Positions 6,311 to 13,076 of a DNA stretch of 13,425 nt are shown here, one piece after another; position 1 is the stretch's first letter, and the number at the start of each line of letters is the position of its first letter. The stretch lies in assembly GCA_046728115.1 (NCBI GenBank), contig JBKPDW010000457.1, positions 1 to 13,425 on the forward strand, read 5' to 3'. Below the pieces are notes generated by a model. The model did no database searches. It was not told where the DNA came from and worked only from the letters and a program-made list of their open reading frames with translations. A program made the translations under genes and the position numbers. The DNA is from CAVSWN01 sp046728115 (GTDB lineage: Bacteria; Acidobacteriota; Vicinamibacteria; Vicinamibacterales; CAVVIG01).

Positions 6311-7282
6311 CTATGCATTCAAGATCCTGGAGATCACTTTTGAGGCAACGTTCCGTCCCGTCAGCAGGATCACTGCCGGAGATGTGATCACAACCCGCCC
6401 ACTCGCGAGTGCCACCGCCACGGGTGCGGCCGACGCCGGCTCGATGAGATACTGGTGCTTCTCGACCATCCATCGGACTCCTGCTTCTATCTCGTCCTCC
6501 GCCGCGTGCGCTACGGCGACATGCGCCAGACCTACGCGATCGCGGAGCACCTCAAAAGGCACAGTGGCGAATCCACCTTCGATCGCGCCGGCCGATGTTT
6601 GGATTGCCGGCAGTCGTTTTACCGCGTGACCCGCTTCAATAGAGCACCGTAAGCCCGGCGACAGCTCGTGCTGGCAACAAATGATCCGAGAATCGGCATG
6701 CTGACTCATCGCGTGAAACGCGAAGCCGGCTGCCAAACCACCCCCTCCAGTCGGAATAAGGAACGTCCGGGCGCTCGGCACGTCTTCGAAAACCTCTGCG
6801 GCGAGCGACCCACCGCCCGCGGCTAGAATCGCATCATCGTCATACGGCGAGAGAAAGGGCTTCCCTTGCCGTTCGGCTTCAGCCAGCCCCCAGTCCTCGG
6901 TTTCGTCGTAACCAGGAAAAGGAGAAAGGCGAACATCGGCTCCCAGTTCGACGATTCCGCGATATTTCGCTTCATCCACACTACTGGGTACGCAAACCAC
7001 GACATGGATGCCCATCTGCTTCGCAGCGTACGCAACGGCCTTCCCGTGATTCCCCGCAGAAGACGTCACAAAGCCGGCCTGTCGTTCTTTTTCGGTGAGC
7101 TTCGACATTCTGAAGAGGGCGCCACGTAGCTTGAACGAACCGGTCGTTTGCAGGAACTCTAGCTTGAGCCACACTGGAACGCCGACAATCGCCGACAGCT
7201 GCGGCGACAATTCGATTGGGGTGCGACGGATCCGGCCACGCAGAAACGTGAGCGCTTCTTGTATCAGGGCGTCAGTGAGCAT
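6311..7282 (-). CDS. Threonine/serine dehydratase-like PLP enzyme (fold type II)
   Basis: A 323-residue protein of the tryptophan-synthase-beta PLP fold. PLP would bind K51 in TTGSFKLRGA. SSAGNHG (74-80) matches the SSGNH substrate loop, and TGGGGL (178-183) binds the cofactor phosphate. There is no C-terminal ACT domain, so it resembles catabolic threonine ammonia-lyases, serine dehydratases, serine racemases or hydroxyaspartate ammonia-lyases rather than long allosteric IlvA. The usual G-Q-G-T motif reads GGGS (156-159), a departure that may affect substrate choice. I chose the ATG at 7282, since MLTDALIQEA aligns with family starts; a TTG at 7300 is the longer alternative, and neither has a clear ribosome site. 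It follows the AraC gene by 26 bases on the same strand and is probably co-transcribed. Its end faces the DoxX pseudogene with 37 bases between. Confidence 0.9.
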   Translation of the reverse strand: MLTDALIQEALTFLRGRIRRTPIELSPQLSAIVGVPVWLKLEFLQTTGSFKLRGALFRMSKLTEKERQAGFVTSSAGNHGKAVAYAAKQMGIHVVVCVPSSVDEAKYRGIVELGADVRLSPFPGYDETEDWGLAEAERQGKPFLSPYDDDAILAAGGGSLAAEVFEDVPSARTFLIPTGGGGLAAGFAFHAMSQHADSRIICCQHELSPGLRCSIEAGHAVKRLPAIQTSAGAIEGGFATVPFEVLRDRVGLAHVAVAHAAEDEIEAGVRWMVEKHQYLIEPASAAPVAVALASGRVVITSPAVILLTGRNVASKVISRILNA

Positions 7283-7308
7283 GATCACCGACCCATACAA
7301 GTGATGCG

Positions 7309-8217
7309 TTAAGAACCGCCTTGACTGGCCGCCACGTTCGCGGCGAGCGCTCCATCGCCGCGAGCAGGTCGAACTGAAGCCAGCATCGCGCCCGCCCGGT
7401 TTCGGTTGCTCCGCGCTCTGAATGTGGATGGCGTGCAGCCAAATGCGCGTCGGAACGCGAGCGTGAAATGGCTGTGACTCGAGAAGCCGAGGTCCAAAGC
7501 CAGACTCGTCAGGTCGCCAGCCTCTGGCAACTCGACCAGCGCGCGGGCGAGCCGAAGCTGCGTGACGTAACGGTGCAGCGAGACCCCCTCGAAGCGACTG
7601 AAGACGTCCGTCAGGTAGGTCGACGACGCCCCCACGGCATCCGCGACATCACTTAATCGAAGCGAGTCGCTGAACGCCGATTCGAGGAACTCTTTCGTCC
7701 GTCGAATGAGACGGCGCGTCCGCATCGAAGGCATTTTCGTGGCGAGTTCAACTGCAAGAGCAGCTCGAAGCAGACCCAATAGTTGCTCCTCTGCCTCGAG
7801 AGCCTCAGTCGCCGCCTGCGTGTCCGTTTCGCGAAGTAGCGCGGCACACGCGCGCTGTATAGTTGGCGTGGCCATCCGGCAACGTGCTTGAAACGACGGA
7901 TGGTTGGAGAGATCGAATCCTGTGGCTTCTGACATCTCGCGGAGGACCGACGGCTTCGGCGTAATGATCAATTCACAGAATCCTTCAGACCGAGGAGTGC
8001 TCAGTCTGAACGCCTCGCCACCGGTAACAAACAGGATCTGATTCGGATCGCCGACGACCTCGTCCCGTCCGACATGCCAGATGAAGACGCCCCGGTAGGG
8101 AAAAGACAGTTGAAAGTCTGGTGAGAAGTCTTCAGCCCCGAGACCACGGCGCGACGCCGGGTCCGCGACATTCTCGACCAATCCACTAGACGATGAGATC
8201 AGTGTCTTCCGTGACAC
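7309..8217 (-). CDS. AraC-family transcriptional regulator
   Basis: A 302-residue protein. The N-terminal half (about 30-90: FQLSFPYRGVFIWH, DPNQILFVTGGEAFRLS) is a cupin-like sensor typical of one AraC group. The C-terminal double helix-turn-helix lies at about 168-270: LRLSDVADAVGASSTYLTDVF as the first HTH, LTSLALDLGFSSHSHFTLAF followed by RRAFGCTPSTFR as the second. These are the standard AraC signatures. The GTG at 8217 is supported by AGGGGA five to six bases upstream; no ATG is nearby. The adjacent dehydratase gene is a natural target, with expression tied to an amino acid or similar ligand, but this is inference. The last 30 or so residues after the HTH carry no recognised domain. Confidence 0.93.
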   Translation of the reverse strand: MSRKTLISSSSGLVENVADPASRRGLGAEDFSPDFQLSFPYRGVFIWHVGRDEVVGDPNQILFVTGGEAFRLSTPRSEGFCELIITPKPSVLREMSEATGFDLSNHPSFQARCRMATPTIQRACAALLRETDTQAATEALEAEEQLLGLLRAALAVELATKMPSMRTRRLIRRTKEFLESAFSDSLRLSDVADAVGASSTYLTDVFSRFEGVSLHRYVTQLRLARALVELPEAGDLTSLALDLGFSSHSHFTLAFRRAFGCTPSTFRARSNRNRAGAMLASVRPARGDGALAANVAASQGGS

Positions 8218-8472
8218 GCGTTCCCCTATTCAACGGTTCTGAGTTCACCCTGCAACATCAGCATCCCAATCGCGTCTCCGCTATCACGATCTTTCGATCT
8301 CCACCCACGATCTTCGTGAGCGCGAGCGAATTGTGGTCTTCGGGTGGAGCACCAGTCGCTCAATCGAAACATTATCATAATCATAAAGTGCGCCACGCAG
8401 CCGTCGAACCATTTTGCTCTTGTCGGCGTCATAATATGACCAAAGACATATTGTTAATGGAGGAGATCGAGT
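8218..8472. promoter_or_regulatory. Divergent intergenic region with AT-rich control sequences
   Basis: This gap separates the AraC gene from the membrane-protein gene. Its right half is markedly AT-rich for this genome. It holds a near-repeat ATCATA-ATCATA at about 8374-8386, a 13-bp palindrome GTCATA-A-TATGAC at 8428-8440, and an overlapping inverted repeat AATATG-N8-CATATT at 8433-8452. No gene is seen. Clear sigma-70 boxes cannot be placed with confidence. Confidence 0.4.
8428..8452. promoter_or_regulatory. Nested palindromes, candidate repressor operator
   Basis: GTCATAATATGAC (8428-8440) is a perfect palindrome with 6-base arms around one central base. It overlaps AATATG (8433-8438) paired with CATATT (8447-8452). 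It lies 20 to 45 bases before the GTG start of the membrane-protein gene, where a bound repressor would block transcription. The binding protein is unknown. The adjacent AraC protein usually recognises direct repeats, so it is not the obvious candidate. Confidence 0.4.
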
Positions 8473-9261
8473 GTGACACCTCACGAACTGCCCGAACTTC
8501 TACAACGTGCCATGGCGTTCATCTTGGTGGGCATCGGCATCGGCCTGGCGGTGATGCACACGCTTCTTGTCGCCTTGGCGGCGCAGCGATCATCGCTCCC
8601 GGCACGGAAACAGGTCTCGGCCGTTGCCGCAGTCGGCGTCTATCTGACGGCGTGGCTGGCGCTCGCGATTACGTTTGGTGATCCTCGCAATTTCCCACTC
8701 GATCGGGAGAATCTCCGGCTCCCGCTCACCGTCGTCGTCGGGTTTGGTCCGATGATCGTGGGGATCGTCAGCGTGTTCCTGGTGAAGTCGTTACGCCAAA
8801 TCAACGCTGCGATGCCGACGACATGGTTGATCTGGGCGCAGGCCTACCGAGTCGCTGGTTTCATCTTCTTGTATCCCTACCTGTACTACGGGATTGTGCC
8901 GGCGGGCTTCGCGTACCCTGCCGCGGTCGGGGACTTTCTCGCGGGCATCTGGACGCCGTTGGTAGCGCTCGCCGTTGCACGTCGGCGCCCACACGCGGTC
9001 ATGTGGGCGACCGTTTGGAACGTCTTCGGCATCGTCGATCTGCTCACGGCCCCTGTGGCGGCATTTCTCTCGGGAGCAGGGGTGATCAATCTGTATCCGA
9101 TCACACTCGTGCCGCTGTTCGTCGGTCCGCCGATGGGGATCCTCGCGCACGTGTATTCGATTCGCAATTTGCGCGTGGCCGCGTCCGCGGTCGCATCTGG
9201 CGGTTCTTCGGAGTCGCTTGAGCGTCCGGGGCCGCTGAAGGGCGCGCTGGGACGCGCGTAA
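8473..9261 (+). CDS. Seven-helix integral membrane protein of unknown function
   Basis: A 262-residue protein with hydrophobic segments at about 13-37, 48-68, 84-105, 125-141, 147-169, 175-198 and 205-228, then a polar tail of about 34 residues. The GTG at 8473 is preceded by GGAGGAGAT with about seven bases between, a strong site; no ATG fits. I do not recognise the family. Polar or charged residues sit in or near helices (R126, D154, N183, D189), and there is a PYLYYG segment at 135-140. These might mark a channel or binding pocket but prove nothing. It starts divergently from the AraC gene behind a palindrome-rich promoter region, and a ruined ABC permease gene follows 34 bases on. Confidence 0.8.
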   Translation: MTPHELPELLQRAMAFILVGIGIGLAVMHTLLVALAAQRSSLPARKQVSAVAAVGVYLTAWLALAITFGDPRNFPLDRENLRLPLTVVVGFGPMIVGIVSVFLVKSLRQINAAMPTTWLIWAQAYRVAGFIFLYPYLYYGIVPAGFAYPAAVGDFLAGIWTPLVALAVARRRPHAVMWATVWNVFGIVDLLTAPVAAFLSGAGVINLYPITLVPLFVGPPMGILAHVYSIRNLRVAASAVASGGSSESLERPGPLKGALGRA

Positions 9262-9295
9262 TCGATTCGCGCATCTCACGACGGGAGGCGGGCTC

Positions 9296-9740
9296 ATGAA
9301 CTTTGTTGCGTTGCGCATGCTGACGGGCGATCGGGCGAAGTACTTCGGTCTAGTGTTCGCCGTCGCCTTCTGCACGTTCCTGCTGGAGAACCAGACGGCA
9401 ATCTTCGCCAACATCATGAGGCGCACGGCCAGTCAGATTCTCGACGTCCCGACGCCGAAGTCTGGGTCATGGATCCGCAGACGGAGTATTGGGCTCAAAC
9501 CAAGGCGCTCAAAGATACCGACCTGGTTCGCGTGCGTGGCGTGCAGGGCGTGCAGTGGGCGGTTCGTCTCTTCAAAGGCAACACCGTCGCGCGAACGCTC
9601 GACGGCAACTTCGACTGAAACCAGTGAGGTCTCAACCAATCTTCGGCCTCTTGACTGTGGCGCTAACGATCGGGGTCGCTGTCAGCGAACGGATCGCGAG
9701 CCGGAGATCCTGCAAGGTTGACCCTCCGAGCGTCATCTAA
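9296..9740 (+). pseudogene. DevC/FtsX-like ABC transporter permease, frameshifted and internally deleted
   Basis: The ATG at 9296 has GGGAGG eight bases upstream. Frame one (residues 1-51, MNFVALRMLTGDRAKY ... MRRTASQILDV) is the typical N-terminus of DevC-type permeases. After 9448 one base is missing. Frame two (9451-9618) continues as DAEVWVMDPQTEYW ... DTDLVRVRGVQGVQWAVRLFKG ... LDGNFD, the periplasmic part that follows in that family, then stops at TGA. A third frame (9627-9740) gives QPIFGLLTVALTIGVAV ... ASRRSCKVDPPSVI, like the last helix and DP motif that end FtsX/MacB-type permeases. Full-length members have nearly 400 residues, so 200 or more are missing between. No ATPase or membrane-fusion partner is nearby. 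The third piece is the least certain. Confidence 0.75.
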
Positions 9741-9892
9741 CCACGCCGCTATCGGCGATGCTGACGATTGCGCGCGCGGTTCGGGGTTTGGGAGGCGGCC
9801 TCACTCAACCGTGAAAGACTCTCGACCCGGAAGGTTGTTGCGCGTGTCTCCCGGCCTCATCCGGTATTCGTCGGCTGCATGACCACTCCAGC

Positions 9893-9907
9893 GCAAGTGC
9901 CACTTGC
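9893..9907. promoter_or_regulatory. 15-bp perfect palindrome, candidate operator
   Basis: GCAAGTG and CACTTGC are perfect inverted arms around a single C. It lies about 240 bases before the outer-membrane protein start. Its symmetry fits a dimeric regulator site. It is too short, and lacks the loop, for a useful RNA hairpin. Confidence 0.35.
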
Positions 9908-9976
9908 ATTCGTTTGCCTACACGCATTCGGAACGACTCGAGTGTGAAGTGCTGATCATGGTCGCATTGACAAACA

Positions 9977-10071
9977 ACTCACGGACAACCCGGATCGAAT
10001 GTCACTCGCAAAGGTCGTTGGCACGTGAGTCCGTAGCCTGGTAGGGACAACACTCGCTTCGTCCCCTACGG
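9977..10071 (+). other. Candidate structured leader RNA
   Basis: Pairing arms in order: ACTCACG (9977-9983) with CGTGAGT (10024-10030), helped inside by CAAC (9986-9989) with GTTG (10017-10020); directly adjoining, CCGTAG (10031-10036) with CTACGG (10066-10071); and GTAGGGAC (10041-10048) with GTCCCCTAC (10061-10069), one bulge. The last two share CTAC and cannot both form fully, so alternative folds are possible. No U-run follows, so it is not a simple terminator. It ends 75 bases before the next start. It matches no RNA family that I know. Confidence 0.3.
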
Positions 10072-10146
10072 CTCTCGCGCCTTATCACTGACACTCAGAT
10101 GGCATCCGGACTGCACACCACCGCGAACGCGAAGGACGAGGACCTG

Positions 10147-10782
10147 ATGATAATCGACCTAATGATGCGATCTCGCCGATTGATCCTTCTCACCCTGCTG
10201 GCCGTCGCGTGCGTCGCGGCGCCGGCGCGCGCGCAGTGGATCGTCACTCCCTATCTTGGCATCAATGCCGGTGGCGATCTCGAAACAAGGCGAGGAGGCG
10301 TCGGCGTTTCCGCCGGTTACTTCGGCAACTGGGTAGGGCTCGAGGTCGATGTCGAGCGTCACGGACATTTCTTCAAGGATGCCGAGATTGGCAACACCGG
10401 GAGCGAGCTCGCCGAGGACGTCAATACTCGGGCGACACGAATCATGGCCAGCGTCTTAGTGCCGCTTTACCGCAAAGGCGCGACTCGCTGGCGGCCCTAC
10501 GGCGCTGCTGGGTTTGGGGTGATTCGGGCGGATTTTATTCACACGGGCTCGACTGCGGACGTTCACCAGAACGACTTCGCGTTCAACGCCGGCGGCGGCG
10601 TGATCAAGTCGCTCAACCCGCGCCTTGGGCTGCGAGCTGACCTGCGGTATTTTCGCGCGCTCGCCGACCAGAACAAGCCTCTGCCCTCAGGGCAGATCGG
10701 CGACGTGAACGGCGTCTACAGGGACTACGGTTTTTGGCAATTCACTATCGGAGTCACGTTCCGGTTCCCGCGGGAAAGGTGA
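10147..10782 (+). CDS. Small outer-membrane beta-barrel protein
   Basis: A 211-residue protein with an N-terminal Sec signal (RSRRLILLTLLAVACVAAPARA, cleavage likely before QW near residue 30). The mature part begins WIVTPYLGINAGGD and is built of alternating strands (VGVSAGYFGNWVGLEVDVE, RWRPYGAAGFGVIRAD, FAFNAGGGVIKSLNPRLGLRADLRYF). It ends in the aromatic strand FWQFTIGVTFRF, a typical outer-membrane assembly signal. This is the eight-strand barrel type seen in OmpA-like and OmpW-like domains; the role is unknown. The ATG at 10147 has GAGG about six bases upstream and gives a clean signal peptide. The frame is open to an earlier ATG at 10099, which lacks a site and would bury the signal. 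Confidence 0.88.
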   Translation: MIIDLMMRSRRLILLTLLAVACVAAPARAQWIVTPYLGINAGGDLETRRGGVGVSAGYFGNWVGLEVDVERHGHFFKDAEIGNTGSELAEDVNTRATRIMASVLVPLYRKGATRWRPYGAAGFGVIRADFIHTGSTADVHQNDFAFNAGGGVIKSLNPRLGLRADLRYFRALADQNKPLPSGQIGDVNGVYRDYGFWQFTIGVTFRFPRER

Positions 10783-10873
10783 TGTCGTGACGGGCGACTG
10801 AGCCGAGGAGGTCGGTCGTAAATACTGCGAATGATCGTCGGGGACGAGACGAAGGCCCGGCCGAGGCGACCGC

Positions 10874-11056
10874 TCAACCAGGCGACACCCGCACGCCCCG
10901 CACGCCTTTCGGGCTGACCTCTTTCGAGAGGGCTTTGCTGTAATTCGCCAGCGCCGCCCTGGCCGCGGCGTACGCGATTCCGCTTCCTTCCTCGGGGACA
11001 ATCGGATCGCGTGCACTACCAATGGCGCCCCAAGGGCCAATTCGACGAAAGATGTT
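10874..11056 (-). pseudogene. Relic of a short-chain dehydrogenase/reductase (SDR)
   Basis: On the minus strand, a frame ending at TGA 10876-10874 reads GAIGSARDPIVPEEGSGIAY (from about 11029), AAARAALANYSKALSKEV, then SPKGVRGVRVSPG. This is the SDR active-site region: Tyr of Y-x-x-x-K, the helix with SKALSKEV, and the PKGVRV-x-x-VSPG motif after it. The catalytic lysine is arginine here (YAAAR, codon AGG at 10960-10958). The frame stops where the next residue should be the tryptophan of SPGW. Neither the Rossmann N-terminus nor the C-terminus is found, so only about 60 of some 250 residues survive. The longest open frame across this stretch is in another register and is meaningless. Confidence 0.75.
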
Positions 11057-11094
11057 GATAGCGATTGGCCCGAGAGGCCGCCGATTATTCCGTC

Positions 11095-11961
11095 ATGCCA
11101 CTTCGCCTCTGGGTTTCGATTACGGGCGTCCTGTTCCTCGCTGTTGGGATCCCGGTCGCACGTGGCCCCGTTTCGACCACGAGTCAGTCGACGGCCGACC
11201 GCGAAGTCATCTCGTCACGGGTCGTCGAGATCCGCGCATATACGTTGAAGACGGGAGCCCGAGAGGGATTTCACGAACTCTTCGTCCGCGAATCGCTGCC
11301 GATGTTACGGCGGCAGAATGTCGACGTCGTTGCATACGGGCCGTCGCTGCACGACGCGAACTCATTCTTTCTTGTGCGCTCGTTTGCGAGCGTCGAGGAC
11401 AGGACGCGCAGTGAGGATGTGTTCTATAACAGTCGCGAGTGGCTCGACGGCCCTCGTGCCGCGGTACTGGCCGCCATCGAAAGCTACTCCACGGTCGTCG
11501 TTCCCGTGGATCGTGAGACGCTCGAGGCGCTCCGCGGTCTTTCCCGGCGCGCTGAACGCGGCAAACAAGGAGACGTCATGCCACAAACGACACCGACCGA
11601 GACCACAACCGCCTTTGACGTCGCAACTTTGCTGAGGCTTAACGACGACTACATTCGGTCAGTCGAAACGTCAGATGTCGAGCGTTTTCGTGAGATATTG
11701 GCGGAGGACTTCCTCTGTTCACTGCCAGACGGTAAACACATCGGGCGTGACGCTTTTCTCGAACATGTTGCTGCACCATCACAGCTGTCCGATCTTCGCG
11801 CGCACGACGTGAACGTCCGCGTCATGGGCGACTTCGCGCTCGTTCACGCGCGGACCACGTTTGTCACGAACGGTCGACCGGGAGCAGGCCGCTATACGGA
11901 TGCCTGGGCGCGACGCAACGGTCGCTGGGTCGCGATCGCCGCGCATGTGACCCGTTATTGA
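11095..11961 (+). CDS. NIPSNAP domain fused to SnoaL-like/DUF4440 domain
   Basis: From the ATG at 11095 the frame encodes 288 residues. Residues 1-22 look like a signal peptide or anchor (LWVSITGVLFLAVGIPVA). Residues about 42-140 are a NIPSNAP/dimeric alpha-beta barrel domain (VVEIRAYTLKTGAREGFHELF, VVAYGPSLHDANSFFLVRSF). Residues about 165-288 are a SnoaL-like fold (LLRLNDDYIRSVETSDVERF, ILAEDFLCSLPDG, WARRNGRWVAIAAHVTRY). At 11567-11572 there is AAGGAG, five bases before an in-frame ATG at 11578 that starts exactly at the second domain. The parts therefore look like two genes fused by loss of a stop: a TGA sits one frame off, at 11552. The longer TTG start at 11065 has no ribosome site. 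Neither domain's substrate is known. Confidence 0.75.
   Translation: MPLRLWVSITGVLFLAVGIPVARGPVSTTSQSTADREVISSRVVEIRAYTLKTGAREGFHELFVRESLPMLRRQNVDVVAYGPSLHDANSFFLVRSFASVEDRTRSEDVFYNSREWLDGPRAAVLAAIESYSTVVVPVDRETLEALRGLSRRAERGKQGDVMPQTTPTETTTAFDVATLLRLNDDYIRSVETSDVERFREILAEDFLCSLPDGKHIGRDAFLEHVAAPSQLSDLRAHDVNVRVMGDFALVHARTTFVTNGRPGAGRYTDAWARRNGRWVAIAAHVTRY
11567..11580 (+). promoter_or_regulatory. Internal ribosome binding site and start for the SnoaL domain
   Basis: AAGGAG, spacer ACGTC, ATG: close to the ideal bacterial initiation site, located inside the open frame at the domain boundary. It should allow a separate product of 127 residues beginning MPQTTPTETTT, cytoplasmic because it lacks the upstream signal sequence. 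Confidence 0.65.
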
Positions 11962-11967
11962 GAGCAG

Positions 11968-11988
11968 CCCCGGCGGTCTCCGACGGGG
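11968..11988. terminator. Hairpin between convergent genes, possible terminator without a U-run
   Basis: CCCCGgCGG, loop TCT, CCGaCGGGG: eight G-C pairs with one G/A mismatch and a three-base loop, starting seven bases after the stop of the NIPSNAP-SnoaL gene. It lies in the gap before the opposing small gene. No T-run follows on either strand, so termination efficiency is uncertain. Confidence 0.4.
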
Positions 11989-12039
11989 ACGTCGGCAGAC
12001 GACTGTTCGAGGGTCACTCGCGAACTGGAGCTGCCGGGA

Positions 12040-12345
12040 TTAGACGTTGAACACCGTGCGCAAGAACTCTCTCGTGCCCGGAGGGCCGCTAACCTCCAAC
12101 CAAATCGCGCCATTGTCTGGCTCAGCGGTCAGCCGGAAGGTCAGAAACCTGCAACACCGCCGTTCGGTCTCGATGACATTCGCGATTCTTGTCAGAACTC
12201 CGTCATCCGATTGGAAGCGAACCCGGTATCCGTCTGGGATCTCGATTCGCTCGAGTACGCAACTGATCAGACCACCGAGGAGGTGTTCCCGACGAGCGTC
12301 GACCGCTGCAGAGTCCAGCGTGCACGCGACTGGCAAGTCCTTCAT
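12040..12345 (-). CDS. Small conserved protein with a CC motif, function unknown
   Basis: A 101-residue soluble protein. The ATG at 12345 has GGAGAGGG four bases upstream. It has the look of a recurring small family: a start like LPVACTL with Cys8, a central DGYRVRF, then VIETERRCCRFLTFRL with vicinal Cys64 and Cys65, and an end WLEVSGPPGTREFL. From memory, similar proteins occur near metal-resistance or MerR-regulated genes, and the three cysteines could bind metal, but nothing in this neighbourhood supports that. It converges on the NIPSNAP-SnoaL gene and diverges from the DinB gene. Confidence 0.75.
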   Translation of the reverse strand: MKDLPVACTLDSAAVDARREHLLGGLISCVLERIEIPDGYRVRFQSDDGVLTRIANVIETERRCCRFLTFRLTAEPDNGAIWLEVSGPPGTREFLRTVFNV

Positions 12346-12555
12346 CTAGCCCTCTCCGATTGTCTCCGGGGATGGATGGTGCCTAAGTCGATCATGTTCG
12401 GATGGACGACCGGCAAGCGATGGGATAGACTGAGTTTTCCTTCCGGGCGGCCGCCGCACTGGTCGCCAAGCTCTCGTCGTCCGACGCGGAGCTTCTCCAC
12501 TTCATCGCACCCCACCGCATTTTAGCAGCTGCCATGTGACCATAAGGAAATGAAG
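12346..12555 (+). other. Intergenic region with a short coding-like relic
   Basis: This is a divergent gap between the small CC protein and the DinB gene. From about 12437 one plus-strand frame reads EFSFRAAAALVAKLSSSD, then AELLHFIAPHRILAAAM, to a TGA at 12538-12540. That is a plausible protein C-terminus, but a TAG just upstream and the lack of a start make it at best a fragment. I do not recognise it. The DinB ribosome site AAGGA lies at the right end (12544-12548). Confidence 0.25.
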
Positions 12556-13062
12556 ATGCGAGATGAACTCAAGGAATTTCTGATGGAGTGGGACCACGAA
12601 GTAGACGGCACGCTCTTCCTGATGCGCTCGTTACCCTCAGATAAATTCGATTGGCGTCCGGACGAAGGTGGCCGCTCGATTGGAGAAGTCGCGGTGCACC
12701 TCAGCGAAATCGAGGCCTTTGTCTCACAAGGCATTGAACGACGCGCTTTCACATTTGAGCCACCGCGAATCGAACGCTCCCGCTCGATCGAGGCTCTGGC
12801 GCCTGCCTTTCGTGCGGCACACGAGGATGCGAAGGCGAGAATCGCTCGTCTCCAAACCGCGGATCTGGACCATGAAATACGATTCGCGGACGGCCACTCG
12901 CGCACCATTCGCACTCTTTTATTGCGCAACTTGTTGATGCACGCGATTCACCACCGCGGGCAATTGACGTTGCTCTGTCGACTGGCCGGGGGGATTCCGC
13001 CTGGGTTGTTCGGACCGACGCGCGAACAGTCTGCCGCGCGTCGCGCTTCAGCGGCGCGGTGA
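12556..13062 (+). CDS. DinB-family (DinB/YfiT four-helix) protein
   Basis: A 168-residue protein of the DinB superfamily, four-helix bundles that usually bind one divalent metal through three histidines. Candidate ligands are H48 (SIGEVAVHLSEIE), H129 and H133 (LLMHAIHHRGQL), the standard spacing for the family. The segment FDWRPDEGGRSIGEV is also typical. Some relatives act as thiol-dependent transferases; the function of this one is unknown. AAGGA lies seven bases before the ATG at 12556; an ATG two codons earlier is too close to it. A truncated GNAT gene follows 14 bases after the stop, so the two were probably one operon. Confidence 0.88.
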   Translation: MRDELKEFLMEWDHEVDGTLFLMRSLPSDKFDWRPDEGGRSIGEVAVHLSEIEAFVSQGIERRAFTFEPPRIERSRSIEALAPAFRAAHEDAKARIARLQTADLDHEIRFADGHSRTIRTLLLRNLLMHAIHHRGQLTLLCRLAGGIPPGLFGPTREQSAARRASAAR

Positions 13063-13076
13063 GGCGATATCGCTCA

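Larger units (their letters stand above)
9741..10146. other. Non-coding stretch with several inverted repeats, upstream of the outer-membrane protein gene
   Basis: No gene is supported in these 406 bases. They hold a 15-bp palindrome GCAAGTG-C-CACTTGC at 9893-9907, two GCATTCG copies close by, and a cluster of paired arms at 9977-10071 (see separate entry). They also presumably hold the promoter of the next gene. The first 80 bases may be further debris from the permease gene. Confidence 0.4.

Noticed and set aside
9977..10071. Integron attC-type recombination site
   Set aside because: The inner CAAC/GTTG pair recalls core sites, but GTTRRRY is not satisfied (GTTGGCA), and there is no integrase or cassette array.
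10687..11040. Minus-strand open frame of 117 codons
   Set aside because: It starts at TTG and is arginine- and proline-rich. The SDR motifs are in a different minus-strand frame, so this one is a shadow over the relic.
11968..11988. Classical intrinsic terminator
   Set aside because: The stem is strong but no T-run follows on either strand, so it is kept only as a possible terminator at low confidence.
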